The notes beneath the pieces were generated by a model, which was given only the letters and a program-made list of their open reading frames with translations, was not told the DNA's origin and made no database searches. A stretch of DNA of 23,750 bases, from positions 1-23,750 of the forward strand of contig JANBQS010000270.1 of the NCBI GenBank assembly GCA_027577415.1. The letters are read 5' to 3'. Positions 1 through 8,267 of the stretch are shown piece by piece. The translations under genes were made by a program, and so were the position numbers. The stretch comes from Coemansia sp. RSA 922. Taxonomy: Eukaryota; Kickxellomycota; Kickxellomycetes; Kickxellales; Kickxellaceae. The first letter of the stretch is position 1; the number at the start of each line of letters is the position of its first letter.

Positions 1-246
1 GGCAGATTCGGGTAGTTTCTCCTTGGTGACAATGTTCAGGAGCTCGAGCGCTTGGTCGTTGATATCATCGAGCGATAAGCTGCTGACCTTTTGTGCGGTC
101 TTTTCGGCCTTTTTGCGGTTGCGCTGGAGCTTGCGTCTGAATTGGCGGTCGTTACGACGCTTGTAGTCGAAATATGCGACGTAGCTGAGCCCGGCTACGG
201 CTGCCGTGACGGCAGTAGCAATGGCGATTGTTTTTCCGGTCACCAT
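1..246 (-). CDS. TOM20: Mitochondrial import receptor subunit Tom20, N-terminal part (cut by window edge)
   Basis: The minus strand reads from ATG at 246 through 82 codons to base 1 with no stop, so the C-terminus lies outside the window. The product starts MVTGKTIAIATAVTAAVAGL, a short hydrophobic segment at residues 5-24. It is followed by YVAYFDYKRRND and a strongly basic stretch (QFRRKLQRNRKKAEK, residues 35-49). A single N-terminal membrane anchor followed by the YFDYKRRxDxxFRxxLxR motif is the hallmark of fungal and animal Tom20. Tom20 sits in the mitochondrial outer membrane and recognises amphipathic presequences for the TOM complex. The TPR-like presequence-binding domain begins near the cut edge and is only partly visible. 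A TATAAAT on the minus strand at 274-280 lies about 30 bp upstream of the ATG, very close for a TATA box. The family call rests on the anchor and basic motif alone. Confidence 0.85.
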   Translation of the reverse strand, partial: MVTGKTIAIATAVTAAVAGLSYVAYFDYKRRNDRQFRRKLQRNRKKAEKTAQKVSSLSLDDINDQALELLNIVTKEKLPESA

Positions 247-876
247 TGCTTTTTAATGTTTGCTACAAGTTCGAGATTTATATTAACTTCCTTTTGAGTA
301 CTGGTGCGATCGACGCTAATAAAGTGGGTAAATGAGTACGTCGACTAGTGGACTTGCCTTTCGCTTGACAAATAAGCCAATAAGTGAAATTGAAACAAAA
401 CGTAAAGAAGAAGAAGCATGAACCAAAGTGGGCGTCAGCTGTCATATCCCCGATTACTGATAATCATCTTCTCCCTTGATGGATCAACTTGTGGATCACC
501 AATATTAGCCTTTGTGTGAGTGTAGCTCAACACGCAGATGAAACTAAACATTCATCATCTTCTACTTTCAATATAGCATTAATTATTCAGTACCAAACAC
601 CTCAGTTGACTCTTTATAATGCTGGTAAGAAGAGCGTATGAATATTCTTTTGAAAATAAATGCAGGCTGTTGATTATCTAACTGAAAGGCCTAACTACGA
701 GCACTAGAGGTTGCCAACTGCTTTGTTGTAGTGTATGTGGTTGTCTAGAGGAGCCGGGTCTTCGATAGCACGCTCACAGGCGCCAGCGCCCAGGTGCTTT
801 GCTACACCGACTCGTTTTGCCGATACGATCCTTGAGGTTGGCCTATTAGCGCCCTGGTCTTGCGAATTAGTCATCA
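247..876. other. Intergenic: TOM20 promoter side and 3' side of the 929-residue orphan gene
   Basis: Both flanking genes are on the minus strand. This stretch therefore holds the 3' flank of the orphan (right part) and the promoter of TOM20 (left part). The left half (about 270-660) is AT-rich with no coding signal. The right part (704-874) is more GC-rich and contains a 56-codon minus-strand ORF that starts three bases past the orphan's stop; see the findings. No RNA gene was recognised. Confidence 0.6.
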
Positions 877-3666
877 CTATTCCAATATGACAGAAATCTG
901 GGATGATGCCGTGGATGCAGCGTCCGAGTCGTGTCCATCGTCGTCAGAGTCCGTGGGGTTATCAGCAACAGGCGCCTCATCACGCGTTACTAGGCTATGA
1001 AACACGTCTGCGAGTTGATCGACTTGCTCGTTGGCGTCTAGCTCGAAATTGGCGCCATGGCGGTCAGGATGTTCGCCGCCAGTCTCTCCGCCAGCCCCAA
1101 CGTTGTCAACATTGACCCGACCACGCCTCTCTTCTGGTGCAGGCTCATCTGGCAGAACAATGAAGTCCGGATGGCCTGGCGGGAAAAATACCCGATGTAG
1201 GCTGATCACCCCCAGATCATTCGACTCAACGAATCCTTCCAATAGTCCTTCAAGGCCTTGGCCATCGACCAATGATCGCGCAGCGCGTCTCATCAGGTCT
1301 ACGTGCATCTGGTCCACTACCTCAACGAAGGGCGTAGTATCAGTAATGCCTTGAGAGATGTGTCGCGTGTGGAGCCAATGGTCGATGTCCAGCTGCGGGA
1401 CTTGATGACGGATGTTGTCGTTGACGGCGCCAGTTGTGTCATTAATGACGGGCGGTACCTCATGCGCTGTGAGGCCACGAAGCGAGAGCTCTAGGCCATC
1501 CATGTCGCCACCGTGCTGTGCGGGGTTGAGCGCGATGTTGGTGCTTGGCACAACCTGGCCTTGGTTGTTGGTCTCATTGTTGCCACCGATGGGCACGAGG
1601 GAGCCGCCACCTGCGCCAAAATTGTCCTGAGCGACTGGCTGCATGCGGGCTTCCTGCTCGTTGCTGACGCTCTGCTCGACAGGACGCATACCATGGGCCT
1701 GGATGTGGCTAGCGACAGCGAAGAGTGTCGGGAAAGCAGCGCCTGCCCCAAAGGCGTCTGGCGCCTGTTGCTGAGGAGCATACGCGAAACCGCCTCCTGT
1801 TGCACCCTGATCGGCAGGGCGCAAGCCAGTAGTGTCGACGGGCGGTATAGGGTATTGCACGATGTTAGAGCCACAGTTTATGTCGAGAGGCTCGTAGTTG
1901 GTGAGTAGCTGCTGGCGGGGTCGTCTTCTAATAGTGAGCAATGTCCGCCGCTTGAAATGAAGCCAAATGCTTCCGAGAACCTTGGCTTTGTCAAGCCGAG
2001 CAGCGCTAGTGGCCAAAGCGATGCGCAGCCTAGAAGTGGCTATAGTCCTTCGGCCGATATCGCGAATGAACGGCGGTAAGGAATCACGTCGCGCGGCTAA
2101 GTGGTGGGCCCTTCCCCCGAGATGTTGCCAAATCCGTCGCTTTACTCGATGGCGAGCGAGAAGCGGACTTGCTAGGGGTGCAAGTGGACTGACACTGGCG
2201 GTATACCGCCTGGCAGTTAGTGCCTTGCCGGATACTCTTCTAATGACAGGCTGCCGCTGGTGGGCCATGTTGATAGCAACAGTCGGAGTCCGTGTCCTTG
2301 GAAGCGCAGGGGTGGACAAGATGGCGGTATCCTGCTGAGCAGGACGCACACCATGGGCCTCGCTGTTGCCAGCAATGGTGATCGACGCAATGGGTTGCTC
2401 GCCGACTGCACTACTGCTAGCCTGACTGGTGGAATGCCCAATATTAGTCGTGCTGTTATTCGTCAGCAGTTCGTCGTCAGTGCTCAAAGGGGCGGGTAGT
2501 CTGCTGCTGGGGTCCGGAGTGACATACTGCTCATCGCCCTCGACAATACTCGCCTGACTGACAATGCGTTCCTCGGCGACAACATCAGCATGTGACGCGA
2601 TGGAATGTTCGGCGCCAGTACTCGGAGAAGGGGGCTGTTCAGTGCTAGAGCTCTCGGGGGCGGACGGTTCATCCAATTCGAGGACGATGGGGAGTGAATC
2701 GCTATCGCCACCACAGACAGCGCGCTTCTTACGCATTTGCCCATATACCAAACCGCAGCGGTCCGCGCGCCTCGCATTGATCTCGACCCTGGCCTTGCGG
2801 ATCTTGCGTCTGGCGTCGACAACGTCCACAGCAGTGGGTCTCTCGCGGATTGGCAGTCTTCTGTCGACTTTCAGACTGCGCAGCTTGCGGAGCTCCTTGA
2901 TATCGCAGCTGCGCCATGCGATCTTGAGGGCCGCTGCCACACTGGCCGCTGCTTGCTTGTCAGCTAGGTGCCGGGCAGCACGCCTTTCAGAAAGGAGCGG
3001 CGCAAAAAGAAAGGATTCCAGGCATATACTGCAAGGCAAGGAACTCTCGGCGTATATGCACAATAGCTCCGAAAGCGAGAACGGAACACGATTGTCGTAG
3101 GGCCGGGTGTCACTACACACACCTTGCCTCTGCCGCAGAAAGGTGCAAGCCAGGTAGTACTTGCCGCGCTCGGAACTTTCAACATCGATGCTCCTCATTT
3201 CGGCGGGAGTAAGCAAGACACGCCCGTCGTGGGACTTGATGGAAGTATTCTCCCACCGAAGTGCTGTGTATTTCTCAGCCAAAGTGCGTGTGCGATGCGT
3301 TATTAGATAACGTGGCTCGGAATTCTTGGCGTCGGGGTGTGGCATGGAGAACCGGATGCTCGATACTGGAGCAGTGCCGCCGTCGCTTGGCTCAGTGACG
3401 TGGTCGAGTGTCGCATGGAATTGTGCCCTCTTTTTTGGACGTGTGGCATGTAATCTGCGGGTGACGTCAGAGGATATTGCACTCTCGGTAGACAGGGGGG
3501 CGGGCACATCCCTAGAACTCTGGGGACGGCTGGAATAAAACGATGAGGCCTGACGTAGCCTCTTGAATGGCACAACGTCGTCCTCGTCTTCGAGCTTTGC
3601 CTTTTCGCAGGACCGCTTTCCGAGGAGGCCGAACAGCGTTGACGCACCTTTGCGAAGATCGAACAT
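877..3666 (-). CDS. Orphan 929-residue basic, largely disordered protein (probably nuclear)
   Basis: A single open frame runs from ATG at 3666 to TAG at 879-877, followed directly by two more in-frame stops (TGA TGA). I do not recognise a family. The N-terminus carries basic clusters that could be nuclear localisation signals (FKRLR near residue 34, RPKKR near 77). Residues about 100-300 are the most ordered-looking part, with several cysteines and a very basic stretch (RRKIRKARVEINARRADR). After that comes a long Ser/Pro/Ala-rich region. SLPIVLELDEP (hydrophobic core 327-331) follows an acidic DSDS and resembles a SUMO-interaction motif; the last residues, SQISVILE, are a second weaker match. 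An RP-x-x-Q motif recurs near 441, 616, 661 and 676, the first and third in nearly identical DNA. The acidic C-terminus (DSDDDGHDSD) contrasts with the basic middle. Nuclear location and SUMO binding are inference only. Confidence 0.75.
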   Translation of the reverse strand: MFDLRKGASTLFGLLGKRSCEKAKLEDEDDVVPFKRLRQASSFYSSRPQSSRDVPAPLSTESAISSDVTRRLHATRPKKRAQFHATLDHVTEPSDGGTAPVSSIRFSMPHPDAKNSEPRYLITHRTRTLAEKYTALRWENTSIKSHDGRVLLTPAEMRSIDVESSERGKYYLACTFLRQRQGVCSDTRPYDNRVPFSLSELLCIYAESSLPCSICLESFLFAPLLSERRAARHLADKQAAASVAAALKIAWRSCDIKELRKLRSLKVDRRLPIRERPTAVDVVDARRKIRKARVEINARRADRCGLVYGQMRKKRAVCGGDSDSLPIVLELDEPSAPESSSTEQPPSPSTGAEHSIASHADVVAEERIVSQASIVEGDEQYVTPDPSSRLPAPLSTDDELLTNNSTTNIGHSTSQASSSAVGEQPIASITIAGNSEAHGVRPAQQDTAILSTPALPRTRTPTVAINMAHQRQPVIRRVSGKALTARRYTASVSPLAPLASPLLARHRVKRRIWQHLGGRAHHLAARRDSLPPFIRDIGRRTIATSRLRIALATSAARLDKAKVLGSIWLHFKRRTLLTIRRRPRQQLLTNYEPLDINCGSNIVQYPIPPVDTTGLRPADQGATGGGFAYAPQQQAPDAFGAGAAFPTLFAVASHIQAHGMRPVEQSVSNEQEARMQPVAQDNFGAGGGSLVPIGGNNETNNQGQVVPSTNIALNPAQHGGDMDGLELSLRGLTAHEVPPVINDTTGAVNDNIRHQVPQLDIDHWLHTRHISQGITDTTPFVEVVDQMHVDLMRRAARSLVDGQGLEGLLEGFVESNDLGVISLHRVFFPPGHPDFIVLPDEPAPEERRGRVNVDNVGAGGETGGEHPDRHGANFELDANEQVDQLADVFHSLVTRDEAPVADNPTDSDDDGHDSDAASTASSQISVILE

Positions 3667-3822
3667 TGCGGGTACGAAGAAGAAGAAGATAACAGGAAAA
3701 AAGACGTGAACAAGAAAAGAAGATAATGTGAAAAGTAAGCAGAGCGAGAATAAAAGAGAGAATAAAGAGCCAGGAAACGGGTCAAATATTTTCTGTTTCT
3801 GTAGCAGCTTTAGAATTTTATT
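3667..3822. promoter_or_regulatory. Short 5' flank of the 929-residue orphan gene
   Basis: Only about 155 bases separate the orphan's ATG from the stop of the small ORF candidate upstream. On the coding (minus) strand it is rich in C and T, a common pattern just upstream of fungal start codons. No distinct TATA box was seen. Confidence 0.4.
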
Positions 3823-4014
3823 TCATGTGGCTATTGACCCTCTGTCTTGCACGTATGCCAGATAGTACTCCTGCATCTCATTACAGTCGGAGCAGGGCTG
3901 ATCCGGACATTGTAGCATACTTATTGCCTTGGTTTGCGAAGACAACACCCCGCCATCTAAACACAATGGACTGTCATTTGATTGTCTCTCGCAGCCAGCT
4001 TCCTGAACCAACAT
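3823..4014 (-). CDS. Candidate small cysteine-containing protein (unconfirmed)
   Basis: A minus-strand ORF runs from ATG at 4014 to TGA at 3825-3823 and encodes 63 residues. An AATAAA (3822-3817) directly follows the stop, a layout similar to the 647-residue gene in this window. The C-terminal half, CPDQPCSDC followed by NEMQEYYLAYVQDR, looks more protein-like than random AT-rich spacer. A two-exon model is also possible. Exon 1 would be 4135-4091 (15 codons), with a GTAAAT donor, an 88-nt intron and an acceptor at 4003, joining exon 2 at 4002 in phase 0 to give 74 residues. The intron length is close to the 86-nt intron of SLD5, but the donor and branch site are weak. No family is recognised. 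It could be chance. Confidence 0.28.
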   Translation of the reverse strand: MLVQEAGCERQSNDSPLCLDGGVLSSQTKAISMLQCPDQPCSDCNEMQEYYLAYVQDRGSIAT

Positions 4015-4135
4015 TTGTGATTTTGAGGATTGTAAAATCGCAATGTCGCATTGTTGTTGATAAGATATAAAATGAGTTTATTTAATTTACATGCACTTTT
4101 TTGACTATCATCTCCTTCACAAACTCTGAAATCAT

Positions 4136-6588
4136 GCAAGTCTAGTGCAATTACGAAGACAGTACACGAATAGCAACTGCTCTGTTATTCTGCCTGAAAC
4201 CAGTCATTTTTTATCACAGAACTAAAAACAATTGTTTAAAGATGTATGCCACGCTCGCCACAGCTTCCCTTAACGAGACGGAATAGCTGTACATCGTGAC
4301 AACAACGAAAGGAAACAAAAAATGACAGTGGGTGCTTGTCCTCCGTTGCCACAGCTCAGGAAAAAAGAGCATTTCCCTATCCCTTTGCAAAGACCAGGGG
4401 GTGCTGCTTCCCGGATACGCCTTTTCAAATGAGCAGTGCAGCCATCGCCAAAGTACTGGCAGGCATGCAACAATTTCTCGCAATGACACACATGTCGTTG
4501 CAGGGGTCATGTGCTTCTATTTTCGGCTCCCCTGCGCGTCCTCGGTCAGAGTGCTGTTATCTCCACTGGCATACGCATGGCAGTGAGAGGAACAAATAGA
4601 GAAATTGATAAGCGCAAAAAAGGTGGCGTTTGCTTTCCCCTTTATGCCCCGTGGTTGTTGCAACCGCTTGATGTTCTTTTCTCATACCTAATTCGGAGAG
4701 ATTATATCCCTCTTTTGCCGACGCAAATTGAGTAAAACTGCTTCCCCTCTTTTTGCTGTTGTCAGTACGTCGCCCTCTTGTGAAGGAAGATCGATGGTGG
4801 TATCTGGTGGCTCTTAGCAACCAAAACATTAAAATCACATACCTCCTCTATAACGGCACGGACAAACTTGGATACGCGTTGCTTTCTGACTATTTACGAT
4901 GCTTTGCCAGCACAACATACTGCGCTGGTAAGACAGCGCATGGTGGGCGAGAAAAAAGTGGCAAAATGCGCAAAGCGTGCGGTTAATAGCAAAAAAAGGG
5001 GGGATGGGAGAATTTGCCCGCCACGCCTCTTTTTTGCTATCTTTTTTTTCCCCTTTGCATCGGAATAAGAGCGGCATACATTTCGGCACAAACAAATAAT
5101 TTATGCATGCGCAACATGATATGCTTAGACAGGTATCCCCTTCGCTCTCCCTCTCTTATCTGCCAAAGCCCTCTATCACTCGCCTCCACCTGTATTTGTC
5201 TTGCAGTGAATAATTTTGTGAAAATATTACCACGTATTCTTAAAGTGACAATAATTAATAGGGGCATGTACATGCCATATCTCTGCAGCTAATTAAATTA
5301 TCGAATATACCCTTGCTTCTCTCGCGACAGTGACGGTTTGGCTCTTAGTACATAAACTGGTGACTGCGGCAAAAAATTAATCTTTTTCACCTTTGCATCT
5401 TTTTTGACTCTTTTCTTTTTTGCTAAACTACCTTTACAGATATTTTTTTCATATCACAACGACTAGCACACACAGATACACACACCACGCGCGAAAAGTA
5501 ACAAACTACGACAGCTACAAACCCTGAGGATACCGCTAGTAAATGAGTTGTCGACGAAGCATGTCATGGAGTGTGTGCGTTTGTTGGAATTCTAGGCCGA
5601 CTGTTGTGAGGCTGCGATTGTATTGAAGAGGAACAGTATAGACCATACTAGCACCATTCGGTAAGAACTCCTAAGCTTATAAACCAGACCATTAGTTTCG
5701 CATTCATCCGTATGTTCTGCTCGTGTATCAGCGTTGCGTGAAGCTAGAGAGCCCCGTCATGGAGACAGTTGTCAAGGCAGGCAACAGCCTATATCAGCAT
5801 GTATATATGTGGATACTAGTCTGTTGTAACATGTTGATCTATACTAACCAAAACCTATTCGAGGCAGTACTCAGCTACGGTATGTGTGTTCTTTTGCAAG
5901 TGACATTTCAAGTCCTCCAACTATTATCGGGTAGCTATTTTGACCGCTCTCAGCTTCAATCATGCGTCTTGGCTCGCCATATGTAAATCAAGATCATGCA
6001 ATCATGTAATCATGCGATAAAGATTAGCTGATAACAGCGACTTTCTATTGCTGTGTAAAATGGAGACAATGGAGCACTGCTGGCGTTCAAAAGGTACCCT
6101 GCTACATCTGCTATTTTCAGCTCAACAGCAATGGCAAGCTCATTCTTAATTTATTTTCAATATAGAGTGCTTTCACCAGTGCAGAGTGGTCACATACTCC
6201 CACGACTGTGCCAGGAGTCATATTGCGCTTGCCTGAATAGGTATTGGCGAAAGGTAGCAGGCTTACATGCACAACTATATGAGTGCCAACACGCCACTAA
6301 CTCGAGTAGCTCAGGTGAAGTCGCTGGGCTTCATATGCTTAGTGGGGGTTTCCCACACGGCCTAAGCACTCTTCAGGGACTTTGCTGTATCCGAGATACG
6401 ACAAAATATCAATCAGCAATCTGTTAAACCATCTAATCGATGTTATCGATTCATGCACATGGCATGTTTGGATCTTCACGTTGGATAGTCTGGAGATATG
6501 TATCATTCCACCGGGCTACTCTGCAGAAAGAAAAAGAAAAAATAGGGGGGAATGCTCTGACACAAGACTGTACATGGTTCATATCCAG
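4136..6588. other. Large intergenic stretch with no recognised gene
   Basis: About 2.45 kb between the small ORF candidate and the 3' end of NCS6. It is AT-rich with many homopolymer runs. The frames are short and change often, and none gave a recognisable product. Structure seen: a long inverted repeat at 4986-5040; a pyrimidine tract with a GCTAAAC branch-like site and TTTACAG acceptor-like site near 5410-5442; a CA-rich stretch near 5465-5490 that resembles a leader; a 75-codon hydrophobic plus-strand ORF at 5759-5986; and an 8-bp triple repeat at 5992-6015. A non-coding RNA gene or a heavily spliced gene could be hidden here, but nothing identifies one. Confidence 0.55.
5992..6015. repeat. 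Three tandem 8-bp units (RATCATGY)
   Basis: The bases read gatcatgc, aatcatgt, aatcatgc in direct succession. A further aatcatgcg occurs upstream at 5958-5966. It lies just downstream of the stop of a small hydrophobic ORF. No function is evident. Confidence 0.7.
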
Positions 6589-7680
6589 TTAGGAGCAATT
6601 CTCCGTACACGCACAGGCCGACTGTTGACAAGATTCAGATTTCTGACGAGAGCGTCTCATTTCCAAAGCTTCTTGGCGGAGTTTCTCAAAATGAACGAGA
6701 TCATTTTCCCTAGGCCCTGCCTCCACGTCCTGTTTAGTTCTGGAAATACCCAGTTTGGGAATCCCCCTTTCCAGGCCCTCGAGCAAGACGCAGGCTTTGC
6801 AAACGGAGTTGGACGAGATGTATCCGCACCTCTGACAGCGATCCAGGGAGGGCAATTGGACGTCCTTGGCCACATGCATGGCTTCACCTGAATGGATAAT
6901 ATCCAAAATAGCCGATGGTCTTACGCGCTCCAACTTTTTCAGAAACTCCCGTGCATAGCCGCGGTAGGCGTTGGGCGAATACGTGCATTCTGTCGAAAAG
7001 TAATCCAGACGACGTAAATACGCGTACATGACGATCTCTTTCTCATAGGCGTATTTGAAGGGTTTTGATCTGACAACATAGCCTTCGCCCGATGTCGCTA
7101 TCTCTGTGCATCGGTCGAGACGAGAGATGTCGCCGCGGAATATGTTCATCAGAATTGTCTCTGCCACGTCGTCCGCGTTATGCCCAGTCACTATGTGGTC
7201 TAGGTCGAGCATCAGCGCGCCGCGATCCAGGGCTTGGCGGCGAAAGACGCCGCAGAACGTGCAGTTGTTTTTGCGTCCTACCGCAGCGACAATAGAGTCC
7301 ATTGACCACCCGTAGAGTTGCTCGTACGATACGATGAGAAGCGGCAGCCCGTATTGCTCTTTATTGCGCTTGACTGTTTCTAGCGAATCGTCGCGATAGC
7401 CTGCAATACCCTCGTCAACGGATAATAGGTAGAGGTCTAGGCCGTAGTTGTATCGATCGTTGAGTGCCTTCATGACATATGCCAAGACTGTAGAGTCCTT
7501 GCCACCTGAGGCGCCGATTCCCACGCGGTCGCCTGGCTTGAACAGCTTGCTGTCTACAATGGTATTGTGGACCTCTGTCTCAAAGACGTAGAAGAAGCAT
7601 TCCTTGCAAATGCTCTGGCCTGTCTTTGGTCGCCGCACAATGGCGCGTGCCTCGTGGCAAATATCGCACTGACGAGGCAT
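6589..7680 (-). CDS. NCS6: Cytoplasmic tRNA 2-thiolation protein 1 (Ncs6/Ctu1)
   Basis: The frame starts at ATG 7680 ([15 protein letters not shown]); an in-frame upstream TTG is not a likely start. The 363-residue length fits the family. An N-terminal zinc module has CDIC at 5-8 and CKEC at 25-28. The ATP-binding PP-loop SGGKDS is at 58-63. The conserved [11 protein letters not shown] carries the catalytic pair Cys140 and Cys143, and [15 protein letters not shown] follows. A C-terminal CQRCGY...CKAC module completes the zinc sites. With Ncs2/Ctu2 the enzyme adenylates and thiolates wobble U34 of tRNA Lys, Glu and Gln, using sulfur carried by Urm1. The last residues are cysteine-rich ([12 protein letters not shown]). 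It diverges from the zinc-cluster regulator, sharing a 587-bp intergenic region. Confidence 0.96.
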   Translation of the reverse strand: MPRQCDICHEARAIVRRPKTGQSICKECFFYVFETEVHNTIVDSKLFKPGDRVGIGASGGKDSTVLAYVMKALNDRYNYGLDLYLLSVDEGIAGYRDDSLETVKRNKEQYGLPLLIVSYEQLYGWSMDSIVAAVGRKNNCTFCGVFRRQALDRGALMLDLDHIVTGHNADDVAETILMNIFRGDISRLDRCTEIATSGEGYVVRSKPFKYAYEKEIVMYAYLRRLDYFSTECTYSPNAYRGYAREFLKKLERVRPSAILDIIHSGEAMHVAKDVQLPSLDRCQRCGYISSNSVCKACVLLEGLERGIPKLGISRTKQDVEAGPRENDLVHFEKLRQEALEMRRSRQKSESCQQSACACTENCS

Positions 7681-8267
7681 TCGTAGACAACAGAAAAAAA
7701 AAGACGCAAACAATAGGCTATTAATGTGCCAAAATCTTGTGCGATCAGTAGAGATATGTAGCCCAACAAAAAAAAACCGAGAATGGTTTCGGAATCGACT
7801 ATGACAACTCGGATCTCAAGTGAGGTAAGCGTACAAAGAAAGACGTAAAAAAAAGAAAAGTAAGGTCCAAAAAGGACGGGCCAGCCGTTAGGGAAAGGGG
7901 GGTTGTTGCAAATATCCTGCTATGCATGACTTATGGACCCAAAGGCGGGCGATTTCCGCATAGCGCCTTGGCCAGGAAATTACCGAAAGGGCTCTGTAGC
8001 AAACCTCCCCCCCCCAAATCGTCCGCTCACTCTCTCACACACACAAGCGGGGAAATAGCAAAAGCTTGTTCCTGTGTGGACGCTTTTATCGCCGCCTCCC
8101 AAAGCTCAGGGGGTGTTTGCGAACTAATTCGCGCCCTTCCTCTCCCTCCCTTTAAATAGCCAGCGCCCACCCCTCCAACAGTCAGAGGAGGAGAAAAAGG
8201 GTCCTTGGACTCTATCCCACCCCCTTTTTTTTATTTCTCTCTACCACCTTGTTATTACTCTTCTCTC
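7681..8267. promoter_or_regulatory. Divergent promoter region NCS6 / Zn2Cys6-PAS factor
   Basis: This region separates two head-to-head genes. The side next to NCS6 carries A-rich runs. The middle has a run of nine C (8007-8015) followed by a CA-rich tract. The side next to the regulator has TTTAAATA (8151-8158), then a pyrimidine-rich leader before the ATG. No specific operator can be named. Confidence 0.55.
8151..8158 (+). promoter_or_regulatory. TATA-like element of the zinc-cluster gene
   Basis: TTTAAATA preceded by a CT-rich stretch, about 110 bp upstream of the chosen ATG. Spacing and context fit a TATA-type core promoter with a leader of roughly 70-80 nt. Assigned from sequence pattern only. 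Confidence 0.5.

Noticed and set aside
870..877. GTGATGA on the minus strand, a C-box match for a C/D snoRNA
   Set aside because: No D box (CTGA) at a suitable distance and no terminal stem; it coincides with the stop-codon cluster of the orphan gene.
2564..3100. 178-codon plus-strand ORF inside the 929-residue gene
   Set aside because: Antisense shadow of a continuous frame. Its composition is Ser/Ala/Arg-rich in the way expected of a reversed basic protein, with no family match.
6306..6352. TAGCTCAGGTG resembles a tRNA A box
   Set aside because: No B box (GWTCRANNC) follows at a usable distance and no cloverleaf can be drawn.
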